Notes: a model not told the origin generated them from the letters alone. A stretch of DNA of 64,000 bases from an uncultured Bacteroides sp. (GCA_902388495.1 CABMPP010000007.1:1-64000); one strand, 5' to 3'. Positions 44,001 to 52,858 are shown, counted from the stretch's first letter. Translations and numbers: made by a program.

Positions 44001-44269
44001 TATCCGATAAAAGAGATGGTAAGTGAAGCCCCTACCGGACAATCCAGTGTAAAATGCCCATCAATATCTGTTATTGCACCATTTGTTGTACCTTTTTGCA
44101 ATACATTGGCACCAATTACCGGCTCTCCATTTTGATCGACTACTGTACCGGAAATTTTCCGGCTCTGTTGTGCGGTTTCCACGCTAATCGGAGTTACAGC
44201 CATGGTTTGAAGCGAAGCTCCTCCCAATAGAAAGGTACTGCAAATCCCGATCATAAAGATCTTTTTCAT
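41069..44269 (-). CDS. SusC/RagA TonB-dependent outer-membrane transporter, PUL3
   Basis: A SusC-type receptor of 1066 residues from the Met at 44269 (MKKIFMIGICSTFLLGG), the start that gives a normal signal peptide; the frame is open 20 codons further upstream. After a spacer the carboxypeptidase-D-like domain appears (ISGTVVDQNGEPVIGANVL, about 37-110), then the TonB box EVVVIGYG, the plug (LYVIDGVPVSDSNDD, RGANGVVLITTK) and a barrel ending ...SFTFGLNIVF. It is first in the susC-susD-esterase operon and divergent from the hybrid two-component regulator at 44587. A TACTTTTG promoter box lies at 44415-44422, and a hairpin in the predicted leader at 44321-44373. Confidence 0.94.
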   Translation of the reverse strand: MKKIFMIGICSTFLLGGASLQTMAVTPISVETAQQSRKISGTVVDQNGEPVIGANVLQKGTTNGAITDIDGHFTLDCPVGASLTISFIGYLQQQVKATDGMKIVLQEDSKTLDEVVVIGYGFVKKSDLTGSVVQVKSEELLKNSPVSLEKGLQGRLTGVNVISNDGAPGGGISIQIRGTNSFQGSTEPLYVIDGVPVSDSNDDTINFDSSAPNYSNALSSLNPNDIASIEILKDASATAIYGSRGANGVVLITTKNGSGIDVKDQVTLSYKLTSSHATKKIKVLGAKDYAEYRNLSYINTQEVSNFEWEQVNLPFPGMTNSEGTYLKGPDDFDNNPYYWQDQILRSGLTHDLNLNISGQSKGFDYSVSGGFLSQDGIINGSDYSRYTVKANINKQVKPWLKFGTSVSGTFANSNVLKTATNNKNNGTEGVVRSAITYPASQTQEDLDNEYSMVAVPTRYINALNENRNMTFRTSNYLNISLADGLIFRTVLGYNYTRNDANKYWPSYLAEGKGIGGKSNAGDNWRSSLLFDNLLMYNKTFNRKHNISATVGTSWEEASYYNKTITVQGFGTDDTQGWLLQDAGTMAAVSSGKGDSQLFSLIGRFAYNYAGKYYLTFTARDDVSSKFAKGKRAAFFPSIGLSYRLSEENFMKGISSVLSNVKLRYSYGASGNQAIGSYQTFAIMAAANYPFGSNIENGYATNTYNPGNKELTWETTWQHDFGLELMFFKRISLELDYYHKKTTDLLQYKQTPPSTGIEQILSNSGAVINKGFEANMKVYAIQGKNFSLSFGGNISFNKNEICDFGKDPMFPNSIYNSMRPYALADGHPIGAFYGWVHNGIWQSKEEVINSHQFKTQYPNYKADGSDAAVEEIIRRDWIGEIKYKDMDGDGFITDKDQDWIGDANPDFYYGFNLDLNWKNFDFSVLFQGVQGNDIFNMNALRFYDLGETRNIPYYVYDQSWSVNPQTAVAPKIFYYSGRDVRFSRLYLDNGSYLKLRSLSIGYTIKNPLPHINSVRLSATGNNLLTFTKYKGYDPEVNSFGSTPSLRGIDSGAYPQQRSFTFGLNIVF

Positions 44270-44320
44270 GCTATTAGTCATAAAGTTTAACATTATTTGA
44301 ATACAAAAGTTTTTTCTTTG

Positions 44321-44373
44321 GCCCGACAAGGCGGTTGGTACGGCCGGCCTTTTGTACCTACCTCTTGTCGGGC
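44321..44373 (-). promoter_or_regulatory. Leader hairpin upstream of PUL3 susC
   Basis: GCCCGACAAG (44321-44330) pairs with CTTGTCGGGC (44364-44373), and inner bases GGTTGGTAC / GTACCTACC continue the stem. It lies between the predicted promoter box (44415-44422) and the susC start at 44269, so it would be part of the 5' leader RNA. It is not followed by a U-run on either strand, which argues against a simple terminator. Confidence 0.6.
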
Positions 44374-44414
44374 TCTAAGAAAAATACAAGTTTGGCGTTA
44401 TGCCTTTCGATCGA

Positions 44415-44422
44415 CAAAAGTA
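44415..44422 (-). promoter_or_regulatory. -7 box of PUL3 susC
   Basis: The minus strand reads TACTTTTG (TAnnTTTG). This gives a predicted leader of about 140 nt before the susC start. Confidence 0.5.
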
Positions 44423-44480
44423 GGGAAAAGCCTTTTTGGAAGTATCCTTCATTGATTACGAGACTATCCGTTTTGTGTAT

Positions 44481-44518
44481 TTACCCAAATGGGGAGTGTT
44501 TTTACCCAAATGGAGAAT
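44481..44518. promoter_or_regulatory. Direct repeats, candidate operator of the hybrid two-component regulator
   Basis: TTACCCAAATGG occurs at 44481-44492 and at 44502-44513, 21 bp apart (two helical turns); the following GAGT/GAAT bases also match. A partial third copy (ATGGAGAAT) lies at 44538-44546 just before the regulator's -7 box. AraC-type domains of such regulators usually bind direct repeats. The position between the two divergent genes suits control of both. Confidence 0.55.
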
Positions 44519-44549
44519 CTTTGTACTCTCTTTATTGATGGAGAATACC

Positions 44550-44557
44550 TATCTTTG
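44550..44557 (+). promoter_or_regulatory. -7 box of the hybrid two-component regulator gene
   Basis: TATCTTTG fits TAnnTTTG, 29 bp before the ATG at 44587. Confidence 0.5.
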
Positions 44558-44586
44558 TCATCAAAATCATACCTTATAATCGTAAA

Positions 44587-47500
44587 ATGAAAAACCTTCT
44601 GATGCTTTTGTATTGTTTGATGGCTTATTGTGCACAAATTGATGCACGATTAGTCTTTCGTACATTTGATGTCAAATCCGGTATATCCGATAATTATGTG
44701 TTATCCATTTTGCGCGATCAATACGGATTTATGTGGTTTGGTACAATCAATGGTCTAAACCGTTATGACGGCTATCAATGTAAACGGTACACTACTACTC
44801 AATTGGGAACCTACAATAACTGTATCAATTCTGTAGCGGAAGACGCTTCCGGCTGCATCTGGATTAAAACTCCCGGACTCTATCTATGTTATAATCGTGA
44901 ACTTGACGAAATAGACAAGGATATATATGGGCGGCTATCCAGATTAGGGATAGAAGCAACACACATTGAGATGCTGAATGTCGATTGTGAGCAGAATCTT
45001 TGGTGTGTGGCCAATGGCAGGCTGTATTATTATACGTTTAAGGATGGAGGACTGCGCCAATTACTTTTGCCGGACAAGAAGTTACTACATGTTGTTTCCA
45101 GGCAGCGGCGTTCATTCTTGTTATTTGCTGATGGAGAAATAGCGCAAATTAATTGGGAGACAGGGCAGCTGCAAAACGTGCTTCAATTGACACTTCCTTC
45201 ATCCGGAGAGCATTGTATGTATATGGATACGCAATATCGATTATGGATTTATACTATTTATTCATCTTATGTACAGTGCTATGACACCAGCCGACAGACT
45301 TTTGTTGAGCTTTCAGAAAAGGACATTTTGAAAGCGGATTTTGTGAAAACGATAGTAGATGACGGTGATGGTAATATTTGGATGGGAACTAACAGTCAAG
45401 GCATTTATATATTTGCAAAAGATAAAAACAGTTTTGTACAAATAGACCAGAATGTTGATAATCCGTTTTCATTATCCAGTAATCATATTAATTGTCTATA
45501 TAAAGATAATCAGGAGATAATGTGGGTCGGAACGACGAAGCAGGGTGTGTCCTTCACGTGTCTGAACAACACTTTTTTTGAAGTATATCGGGCTCCGGAA
45601 TTGGAGGACATCAGCTGTTTTCAAGAAGATAATGACGGCTATTTATGGCTGGGATTTGATGGTAAAGGACTTGCTCGTTATGACAGCGAACGGGGAACAT
45701 ATAAATTCTTTAATACTGGCAATTGTAATATACCTTCCAATCTGATTATAAGTTCGTATGTAGATACTAATGGGAAATTATGGTTTGGCAGCTATGGTAA
45801 TGGTATATTTTATAAAGAAGGAGAAACATTCCATCCTCTTAATCGGTTTGTAGAAGGAGAAGGGAAGGAGAATCCTATAAAGTATGTACGCCATTTTGTT
45901 GAGGATAAATATGGAAATCTATGGATAGGTACATTTTTGCATGGGTTGTACTGCTTAAATGATCGTGGAGAATTTACCAGCTACACCATGAAGAACTCAT
46001 GTTTGCGTACTAATAGTATTACCGACTTAGTCTATTCTGATGATTTTTCTACGTTATATGTCGGTACCAGTACAGGCTTATATATGGTTGATGTACAAAC
46101 CAAACAACCCACATTTGTGAATTGCCGTAATGAGGAAAATCGTCTTCTGGATAAGATTCATGTTAATTGCTTGTATCGTGATAGTCGGGGATTGTTGTGG
46201 ATTGGTACCCAAACTGGCATCAGAGTCTATGATGAAAGAAAGGGGACACTTATGCATCTTTCGGCTGACGACGGCTTGTCCCATCCTTATGTCCGTGGTA
46301 TAGCAGAGGATCATGATAAGAATATATGGATCACCACTGATTATGGCATCACTCATATTATCGTGATAGACAATCCAGCTGAGCAAGACCTTCAATATTG
46401 TTGTTACCCCTATTTTGAGGAAGATGGCATTGGGAATATTCATTTCTGTAACTATTCTATTTATTGTAATAGTAAAGGTGAAATATTGATGGGTGGTACG
46501 GGAAAATATTTGAAGATTAGTCCTATTCGGAATAAATATCATATAAGCAGCCATAAAGTTATTTTCACCGGACTTTATTTGGCCAATCAACGCATTGATG
46601 TGGGAGCAGCCACGCACGATGGCAGGATATTGCTACAGAAGAACATTCAATTGTTAGATGAAATAACCGTGAACTATTCAGACAATAATTTTGCTTTGGA
46701 AATCTCTGCAATGGATTATGGCATCCAGCATAAACTCCAGTTCGCCTATAGATTAGGTGCAGGCGAAGAGTGGATAAAACTGGAAGGAAATAAAATTTAT
46801 TTCAATAAGCTTTCTCCGGGTACTTATCCATTGCAAGTCAGAGTGAATGAAGTGCATGGAACCAATAGTCCTGTTTCCAATTTGACTATTCGGGTACGTC
46901 CGCCTTTTTGGCTCTCTGTTCCTGCTTACATAATCTATGACTTTTTAGTATTAGTCATCGGATTTTTTGTGCTTAGACGTATACGTACGAAACATAGGCG
47001 GATATTGGCACAGCAGAAACGGGAATTGGAAATCAGACAACAACTTGAAATGGATGAGGCGAAAATGCGATTCTTTACTAATGTGAGTCATGATCTTCGT
47101 ACTCCCTTATCACTCATCATTACTCCTTTGGAAAAGTTACTGCATTCGGAGAAAGGCAAAATAATCAAAGATGATTTGCTTCTGATGCATCGCAATGCTA
47201 CGACTTTAGTCAATGAAGTAAATCAATTACTGGATTTCCGTAAGCTTGATCAACAGAAAGTACAGCTATCTTTATCTTATGGCGATTTGACCGATTTCAT
47301 AGCAGAAACATGTGTTCCTTTTGAATCTTTGTCACAAAAGCATGGGATAGCTTTACAGGTCCACATCAACACCTCTAAAATAGAAATGGATTTCGATCGT
47401 AATAAGGTACAACGGATTGTATTCAATCTACTATCCAATGCTATTAAGTATAATCATGAGAATGGTAGCGTGACAGTTTCTGTGGATAAGATACAGACTG

Positions 47501-48588
47501 ATAGCGGGGAATGTGTACGAATAGAGGTTGCTGATAGTGGTATCGGCGTCAAGGATGAAAATAAAGAGAAAATATTTGACCGTTTCTTTCAAGAACAGCA
47601 TGTGACTACTCCCTATATGGGAAGTGGTATCGGTTTACATATCGTTAAAGAATATGTAACTCTCCACGGTGGAGAAATTACGGTGACAGATAATAAACCA
47701 CAGGGCTCTGTATTTACTGTTATTCTCCCGATAATTCAGTCGGCTGAATCAGTGGAAGTAGAGGGTGACACAGCGGAAATAGTGACAGATACTGTTTCGA
47801 AAATAGTTTCTAAACAGTCGGAGGTGTCGTTGCTGATTGTAGAAGACAATGATGATTTCCGTTCTTTTCTTATGAACTGTCTGAAAGAGCACTATCAAGT
47901 ATTCGAAGCTTCTAACGGAAAAAATGCCCTCTCAGTTCTCGCCCATCGTTCTGTTTCTATCGTTATTAGTGATGTGATGATGCCTGTTATGGATGGAATG
48001 GAGTTGTGTCGTAAAATCAAGACCGATATACGCTATTCACATATTCCGGTTATTTTGCTTACTGCCCGCACAGCCGAGGAAAATATTCTCGGTGGTTTGA
48101 AGGAAGGAGCGGATGAGTATATTACGAAACCTTTCAATCTTGAAATACTGCTGTTGCGCATCCATAAACTACTGGAATGGGCACGGCGTAATCACGAGAT
48201 GTTCAACACGGTTGATATTTCTCCTTCAGAGATAACAATCAGTACATTGGATGAACAATTGATAGAGAAGTCCATTCGGATTGTAGAAGATAATATGGAT
48301 AATTCAGATTTTTCTGTCGAAGAGTTCAGTGCGGCAGTAGGTATGAGTCGTAGCGGGTTGTACAAGAAGATGATACAGATAACCGGGAAGTCTCCGCTGG
48401 AGTTTATCCGGATTCTGCGTTTGAAGCGAGGGAAGAAACTCTTGGAAAGTAGCCAACTGGGCGTTTCGCAGATAGCCTATCAAGTAGGAATATCACCGAA
48501 ACAATTTGCCAAGTTCTTTAAAGAAGAATTTGGTTACTTGCCTTCGGAATATAAGAAAGATTCTATTCGTAATAAAACGGAACAATAA
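44587..48588 (+). CDS. Hybrid two-component system regulator (sensor, kinase, receiver, AraC HTH), PUL3
   Basis: A 1333-residue one-protein signalling system. A signal peptide (about 1-20) leads into two seven-bladed periplasmic propellers of two-component-regulator repeats (FMWFGTINGLNRYDG, IWMGTNSQGIYIF, LLWIGTQTGIRVYDE) and a Y_Y_Y domain (about 690-770). One membrane helix lies at about 777-797. The kinase core has His835 in FFTNVSHDLRTP, N-box FNLLSNAIKYN and G-boxes DSGIGV and GSGIGLHIV. A receiver domain (about 1080-1195) has Asp1129 in ISDVMMPVMDG, and an AraC-type HTH (about 1225-1325) ends the protein. It should bind an oligosaccharide in the periplasm and activate the divergent PUL3 operon. 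All catalytic residues look intact. The gene is AT-rich compared with glyS next to it. Confidence 0.95.
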   Translation: MKNLLMLLYCLMAYCAQIDARLVFRTFDVKSGISDNYVLSILRDQYGFMWFGTINGLNRYDGYQCKRYTTTQLGTYNNCINSVAEDASGCIWIKTPGLYLCYNRELDEIDKDIYGRLSRLGIEATHIEMLNVDCEQNLWCVANGRLYYYTFKDGGLRQLLLPDKKLLHVVSRQRRSFLLFADGEIAQINWETGQLQNVLQLTLPSSGEHCMYMDTQYRLWIYTIYSSYVQCYDTSRQTFVELSEKDILKADFVKTIVDDGDGNIWMGTNSQGIYIFAKDKNSFVQIDQNVDNPFSLSSNHINCLYKDNQEIMWVGTTKQGVSFTCLNNTFFEVYRAPELEDISCFQEDNDGYLWLGFDGKGLARYDSERGTYKFFNTGNCNIPSNLIISSYVDTNGKLWFGSYGNGIFYKEGETFHPLNRFVEGEGKENPIKYVRHFVEDKYGNLWIGTFLHGLYCLNDRGEFTSYTMKNSCLRTNSITDLVYSDDFSTLYVGTSTGLYMVDVQTKQPTFVNCRNEENRLLDKIHVNCLYRDSRGLLWIGTQTGIRVYDERKGTLMHLSADDGLSHPYVRGIAEDHDKNIWITTDYGITHIIVIDNPAEQDLQYCCYPYFEEDGIGNIHFCNYSIYCNSKGEILMGGTGKYLKISPIRNKYHISSHKVIFTGLYLANQRIDVGAATHDGRILLQKNIQLLDEITVNYSDNNFALEISAMDYGIQHKLQFAYRLGAGEEWIKLEGNKIYFNKLSPGTYPLQVRVNEVHGTNSPVSNLTIRVRPPFWLSVPAYIIYDFLVLVIGFFVLRRIRTKHRRILAQQKRELEIRQQLEMDEAKMRFFTNVSHDLRTPLSLIITPLEKLLHSEKGKIIKDDLLLMHRNATTLVNEVNQLLDFRKLDQQKVQLSLSYGDLTDFIAETCVPFESLSQKHGIALQVHINTSKIEMDFDRNKVQRIVFNLLSNAIKYNHENGSVTVSVDKIQTDSGECVRIEVADSGIGVKDENKEKIFDRFFQEQHVTTPYMGSGIGLHIVKEYVTLHGGEITVTDNKPQGSVFTVILPIIQSAESVEVEGDTAEIVTDTVSKIVSKQSEVSLLIVEDNDDFRSFLMNCLKEHYQVFEASNGKNALSVLAHRSVSIVISDVMMPVMDGMELCRKIKTDIRYSHIPVILLTARTAEENILGGLKEGADEYITKPFNLEILLLRIHKLLEWARRNHEMFNTVDISPSEITISTLDEQLIEKSIRIVEDNMDNSDFSVEEFSAAVGMSRSGLYKKMIQITGKSPLEFIRILRLKRGKKLLESSQLGVSQIAYQVGISPKQFAKFFKEEFGYLPSEYKKDSIRNKTEQ

Positions 48589-48664
48589 GTTTAAGGAGGT
48601 TGATAAATAGGTGTAGGATAAGATAAATTAATACCCTCCGTGTCCTACTTATGATATAAATGCC

Positions 48665-48672
48665 TATCTTTG
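48665..48672 (+). promoter_or_regulatory. -7 box of glyS
   Basis: TATCTTTG (TAnnTTTG) lies 53 bp before the glyS start codon. No clear -33 element. Confidence 0.5.
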
Positions 48673-48724
48673 TGGCGCTTTTTAACTGAAAAAAAGAATC
48701 AAATTAATTAAGATACAACAAGAA

Positions 48725-50266
48725 ATGGCACAAGAAGACGTTTTTAAGAAACTCGTATCACACTGCAAGGAATATGGATTTGTATTCCCTTCCAGCGACA
48801 TTTACGACGGACTGGGAGCCGTATACGACTACGGTCAGATGGGTGTGGAATTGAAAAACAACATCAAACAATACTGGTGGCAGAGCATGGTGCTGCTGCA
48901 CGAAAACATTGTAGGCATTGATTCAGCCATCTTTATGCACCCCACCATCTGGAAGGCCAGCGGACACGTGGATGCTTTCAATGACCCTTTGATTGACAAC
49001 CGCGATTCCAAAAAACGTTATCGTGCCGATGTATTGATAGAAGACCAACTCGCCAAGTACGACGATAAGATAAATAAGGAAGTAGCCAAAGCTGCCAAAC
49101 GTTTCGGCGAGGCTTTTGACGAAGCACAGTTCCGCAGCACCAACGGACGCGTACTGGAACACCAGGCAAAGCGCGATGCACTGCACGAACGTTTTGCAAA
49201 GGCACTGAATGATAATAATCTCGACGAACTCCGTCAGATTATCGTCGACGAAGAAATCGTTTGTCCCATCAGCGGAACAAAGAACTGGACGGAAGTACGT
49301 CAGTTCAACCTGATGTTCTCTACCGAGATGGGTTCTACTTCGGACGGTGCAATGAAGATATATTTGCGTCCGGAGACGGCACAGGGTATCTTCGTTAACT
49401 ACCTGAATGTACAGAAGACCGGCCGTATGAAGATTCCTTTCGGTATTGCACAGATTGGTAAGGCTTTCCGTAATGAGATTGTGGCGCGCCAGTTCATTTT
49501 CCGTATGCGCGAGTTCGAACAGATGGAAATGCAGTTCTTCGTAAAACCGGGAACAGAACTCGACTGGTTCAAGACATGGAAGGAAACCCGCCTGAAATGG
49601 CACAAAGCACTGGGATTCGGTGACGACCATTACCGTTTCCACGACCATGATAAGCTGGCTCACTATGCCAATGCTGCTACCGACATTGAATTCCTGATGC
49701 CCTTCGGCTTCAAGGAAGTGGAAGGTATCCATAGCCGTACGAACTTCGACTTGTCTCAGCACGAGAAGTTCTCGGGCAAGAACATCAAGTACTTCGACCC
49801 TGAAACGAACGAAAGCTATACTCCGTATGTCATCGAGACAAGTATCGGTGTAGACCGTATGTTCCTCAGCATCATGTCCGCTTCGTACTGCGAAGAGCAG
49901 CTGGAGAGCGGAGAAAGCCGTGTTGTCCTGAAGTTGCCTGCTGCGCTGGCTCCGGTAAAGCTGGCCGTTATGCCGCTGGTAAAGAAGGACAGTCTGCCCG
50001 AGAAGGCTCGCGAGATCATCGACGATCTGAAGTTCCACTTCCATTGCCAGTATGATGAGAAAGACTCTATCGGCAAGCGTTACCGCCGTCAGGATGCCAT
50101 CGGTACTCCGTATTGCGTAACTGTAGACCATCAGACGCTGGAAGATAACTGCGTGACGCTGCGTAATCGTGATACGATGCAGCAGGAACGCGTTGCTATC
50201 TCTGAATTGAATAACATCATTGCAGACCGTGTAAGCATCACGTCGGTGCTGAAGACGCTGCAATAA
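48725..50266 (+). CDS. glyS: Glycyl-tRNA synthetase (alpha2 type)
   Basis: A 513-residue class II aminoacyl-tRNA synthetase that charges tRNA-Gly. It has the single-chain (alpha2) form with N-terminal IYDGLGAVYDYGQMGVELK, motif 2 region RPETAQGIFVNY and GIAQIGKAFRNEI, motif 3 region IETSIGVDRMFL, and a C-terminal anticodon-binding domain from about residue 405 (LPAALAPVKLAVMPLVKK). The length is normal for the bacterial alpha2 form. The FKBP-type lipoprotein gene begins 18 bp downstream and is probably cotranscribed. Confidence 0.96.
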   Translation: MAQEDVFKKLVSHCKEYGFVFPSSDIYDGLGAVYDYGQMGVELKNNIKQYWWQSMVLLHENIVGIDSAIFMHPTIWKASGHVDAFNDPLIDNRDSKKRYRADVLIEDQLAKYDDKINKEVAKAAKRFGEAFDEAQFRSTNGRVLEHQAKRDALHERFAKALNDNNLDELRQIIVDEEIVCPISGTKNWTEVRQFNLMFSTEMGSTSDGAMKIYLRPETAQGIFVNYLNVQKTGRMKIPFGIAQIGKAFRNEIVARQFIFRMREFEQMEMQFFVKPGTELDWFKTWKETRLKWHKALGFGDDHYRFHDHDKLAHYANAATDIEFLMPFGFKEVEGIHSRTNFDLSQHEKFSGKNIKYFDPETNESYTPYVIETSIGVDRMFLSIMSASYCEEQLESGESRVVLKLPAALAPVKLAVMPLVKKDSLPEKAREIIDDLKFHFHCQYDEKDSIGKRYRRQDAIGTPYCVTVDHQTLEDNCVTLRNRDTMQQERVAISELNNIIADRVSITSVLKTLQ

Positions 50267-50284
50267 CATAAATAATAGAACTGA

Positions 50285-50914
50285 ATGAAAAGACCATCCC
50301 TTTTGTTTTTGCCTTTCTTGCTGTTTCTGGCAGGAGTCTTCGTCTCTTGCGAGGAAACTGAAGAAGTAGGGAAGTATGATAACTGGAGAGAACGTAACGA
50401 GGCTTTTGCAGACTCGATAAAGACGTTGACCGGTGACAACTATGTGGCTACAATGGAAGCTGCTGATAGAATGGAACTCGGAAAATTGTATGCCATACAG
50501 ACTACTGCCGGAACTAATACCGGTGAGCAATATGTCTATTGCAAGAAGCTCGTGAAGAATGAAACGGGAGAGCGTCCGTTATATTCGGGTTATCATTCTA
50601 CTGTCAGTGCCTATTATTATGGTACTTTGATTACCGGTGATAAGTTTGACGGAAACTTTGAGGGGTATGGTTCGCTTGATCGTAACATTCCTATTCCGCC
50701 GCAGAAGAAAGAAACAGAGTTCGATTCTCCAACTACTTTTACGGTAACCGGTGTTGTTCCGGGATGGACGTGGGCTTTGCAATATATGCGTACCGGTGAA
50801 CGCTGGATGCTTTATATACCTTGGCAGTCCGGATATGGCGCTGCCGGTAAAGATGCGATACTTGGATATACTGCATTGACGTTTGATTTGATGCTGGATA
50901 GTATTGTTGAATAA
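50285..50914 (+). CDS. FKBP-type peptidyl-prolyl isomerase lipoprotein
   Basis: A 209-residue lipoprotein. The signal peptide ends at VSC (residues 20-22), so it is placed in the periplasm or outer membrane. The C-terminal half (about 95-205) carries the FKBP pattern: AYYYGTLITGDKFDGNF, then FTVTGVVPGWTWALQYMRTGERWMLYIPWQSGYG and a final LTFDLMLDSI strand. It would assist folding of exported proteins by cis-trans isomerisation of prolyl bonds. Some active-site aromatics of classical FKBPs are replaced, so activity is not certain. It is encoded directly behind glyS and ends at a bidirectional terminator. Confidence 0.82.
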   Translation: MKRPSLLFLPFLLFLAGVFVSCEETEEVGKYDNWRERNEAFADSIKTLTGDNYVATMEAADRMELGKLYAIQTTAGTNTGEQYVYCKKLVKNETGERPLYSGYHSTVSAYYYGTLITGDKFDGNFEGYGSLDRNIPIPPQKKETEFDSPTTFTVTGVVPGWTWALQYMRTGERWMLYIPWQSGYGAAGKDAILGYTALTFDLMLDSIVE

Positions 50915-50936
50915 GCGATTGTATAAAAGATAAAGA

Positions 50937-50972
50937 AAAGGGTGGTGAAGATTTGTTCTTCACCACCCTTTT
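50937..50972. terminator. Bidirectional terminator
   Basis: AAAAGGGTGGTGAAG - ATTTGTT - CTTCACCACCCTTTT makes a stem of 11 GC-containing pairs extended by A/T pairs, between the convergent FKBP and serine hydrolase genes. T-tracts are present in both directions. Confidence 0.92.
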
Positions 50973-50998
50973 GTCATTTTATGACGGATATATCAGAT

Positions 50999-52858
50999 TT
51001 AGATTTTCTTCTTCAGTTCCTTTACCCAAATTTTGTATCCTTCCTCATTCAGGTGCAGGCCGTCTCCCGTCAGTTCGCTGCGCAGCACATTGGTGCCTTT
51101 CTCCGTGAAGTGGGGAAAGAGGTTGATGTACGTGATGCCGTGTTCTTTCGCTAATGCTTCCAGCTGGGCATTGATTTCGGGAATCATATCTGTTTTTCCG
51201 GCCAGTTTCTTGTAGCGGTTGAAGCTCTCGTTGAAGGGGAGCAGGCTTTGCAGGTAGAGCTTTGTATCGGGAGACTCGCGCTGGATGCGCTCTACGGTCA
51301 TGCGAATCATGCCGACGATGCTGTCTGCCGTCAGGTCGTGGGAGAGGTCGTTGACGCCGATAAGAAGGAAGAGCTTCGCCGGATGTCCGGGAAGTATCTG
51401 GTGCAGGCGGTCGTAGATGCCCATTACTTCGTCGCCGATGATGCCGCGGTTGCGGATGTTCTTTTTGCCGAGGCGCGCAGACCAGTCGCCGCCACCTTCT
51501 GTCAGGCTGTTGCCCAACATTACAATATCTTTGGAAGTGATGGCGGGCTCGTCCATGAATTGCAGGAAGCGCTTGTAGTAGTGATCGGTGTAGGCGCGGG
51601 GAGTGGGATAGATGGAGGCGGCTACAGCGTTGGCTACGAGAGAGCGCAGGCGGACGGTGCTGTGCCCGTCTTCGGGGTGCACGGCATTGATGAGGAAGAT
51701 GACGGAAGTGTCGTTATCAGGGTCGATGACGATGGAAGTACCTGTATAGCCGGTGTGGCTGTAGGTATTCGGACTGAAGAAGTCGCCGTTGTTCGAAGCG
51801 TATGCGGTGAAGTTATCCCAGCCAAGGGTGCGGCCCAAGGTGGCGGTGGCGCGGGGAACGGTGCGCATGGCTTTCACACCGAGGGGGCTGAGGATGCGGC
51901 GGCCGTTCCATTCGCCTCCGTTCTGCAGGGCGGCGCAGAGTACGGCGATGTCTTCTGCACAGGAGAATACGCCGGCGTTACCGCTGATACCTCCATTCAT
52001 GATGCGGGCGAGCGGGTCGTGCACTTGTCCGCAAAGCACTTGTCCGTTGGGTTGCTTCTCGGTGGGGGCGATGAGGCTGTGCCAGTCGCCTTCGGTGAGG
52101 CCGGCCCAGTGGGCGTCTGCGGTGTTTATCCATTGGCCGTCTTTATCGCGCTGGCAGGGCAGGTAGTCGGTATGGTCCATGCCGAGGACGTCGAAAATGT
52201 TTTCACGGGCAAAGTCACGCAAGGACTGTCCGCTGACGGTTTCGATGATGTGCTGCAGGGTGATGAAGTTGAGGCAGCTGTATTGGAAATCGGTCTGCGG
52301 CTTGAAGTCGCGGCGGCAGGTGGCGATGTATTCCATCAGGCCGTCGGGGTTGGGGGAGCCGTATTGCTTTTCCAATTCGGCGGTGGGGCCGTAGGGGGGC
52401 AGGCCGGAGGTGTGGGTCATCAAGTCGGCGATGCGGATGGTCTTCTTGTCTTTGCCGTCTTCGCTTTCCCAGCTCTTGAAGTTGGGGATGTAGAGGCTGA
52501 CGGGGTCGAGCATGCGGATTTTACCGCGTTCGGCCAGTATCATGGTGCAGATGGCGGTGGACATGGATTTGCTGCAGGAGGCCATGTCGAAGATGGTGCT
52601 GACGGTCATTGGTTCCGTATTGGGGTAGATGCGCTTGTTGCCGTAGGCTTTCAGATAGGCGAGTTTGCCGTGGCGCACTACGGCGAGCACGGCGCCGGGA
52701 ATGTCTTTATGGGCGATAGCTGTTTCGATGGCTTCGTCGGCATACATCAGTTTGCGGGAGTCCATTCCCACTTGTTCGGGGGCTACGCGCTGCAGGGGTT
52801 GCGCGGAGGCAAGTTGCACGCCCAAAAGGAGAAAAAGGAAGAGGTGTAGTGTTTTCAT
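50999..52858 (-). CDS. Beta-lactamase-family serine hydrolase fused to SGNH hydrolase
   Basis: A 619-residue exported protein (signal peptide 1-19, ending ASA). The first domain (about 25-405) is a beta-lactamase/penicillin-binding-like serine hydrolase: SxxK is Ser94-Cys-Ser-Lys97, YSCLN is near 195, and HTGYTG stands where KTG is expected. The second domain (about 430-619) is an SGNH/GDSL hydrolase with GNSLTEGG, a GIIGD block, GVNDLSHD and DGLHLNEEG. In Bacillus subtilis a beta-lactamase-family enzyme (AmiE) in the MurNAc operon is an N-acetylmuramyl-L-alanine amidase. The position here, downstream of murQ on the same strand, suggests a similar peptidoglycan role, with the SGNH part as a deacetylase (inference). 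About 300 bp of repeat sequence separates it from murQ, so cotranscription is uncertain. Confidence 0.85.
   Translation of the reverse strand: MKTLHLFLFLLLGVQLASAQPLQRVAPEQVGMDSRKLMYADEAIETAIAHKDIPGAVLAVVRHGKLAYLKAYGNKRIYPNTEPMTVSTIFDMASCSKSMSTAICTMILAERGKIRMLDPVSLYIPNFKSWESEDGKDKKTIRIADLMTHTSGLPPYGPTAELEKQYGSPNPDGLMEYIATCRRDFKPQTDFQYSCLNFITLQHIIETVSGQSLRDFARENIFDVLGMDHTDYLPCQRDKDGQWINTADAHWAGLTEGDWHSLIAPTEKQPNGQVLCGQVHDPLARIMNGGISGNAGVFSCAEDIAVLCAALQNGGEWNGRRILSPLGVKAMRTVPRATATLGRTLGWDNFTAYASNNGDFFSPNTYSHTGYTGTSIVIDPDNDTSVIFLINAVHPEDGHSTVRLRSLVANAVAASIYPTPRAYTDHYYKRFLQFMDEPAITSKDIVMLGNSLTEGGGDWSARLGKKNIRNRGIIGDEVMGIYDRLHQILPGHPAKLFLLIGVNDLSHDLTADSIVGMIRMTVERIQRESPDTKLYLQSLLPFNESFNRYKKLAGKTDMIPEINAQLEALAKEHGITYINLFPHFTEKGTNVLRSELTGDGLHLNEEGYKIWVKELKKKI

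Noticed and set aside
44321..44373. Terminator for the divergent genes
   Set aside because: Both genes start here, and no U-run follows the stem on either strand; a leader structure fits better.
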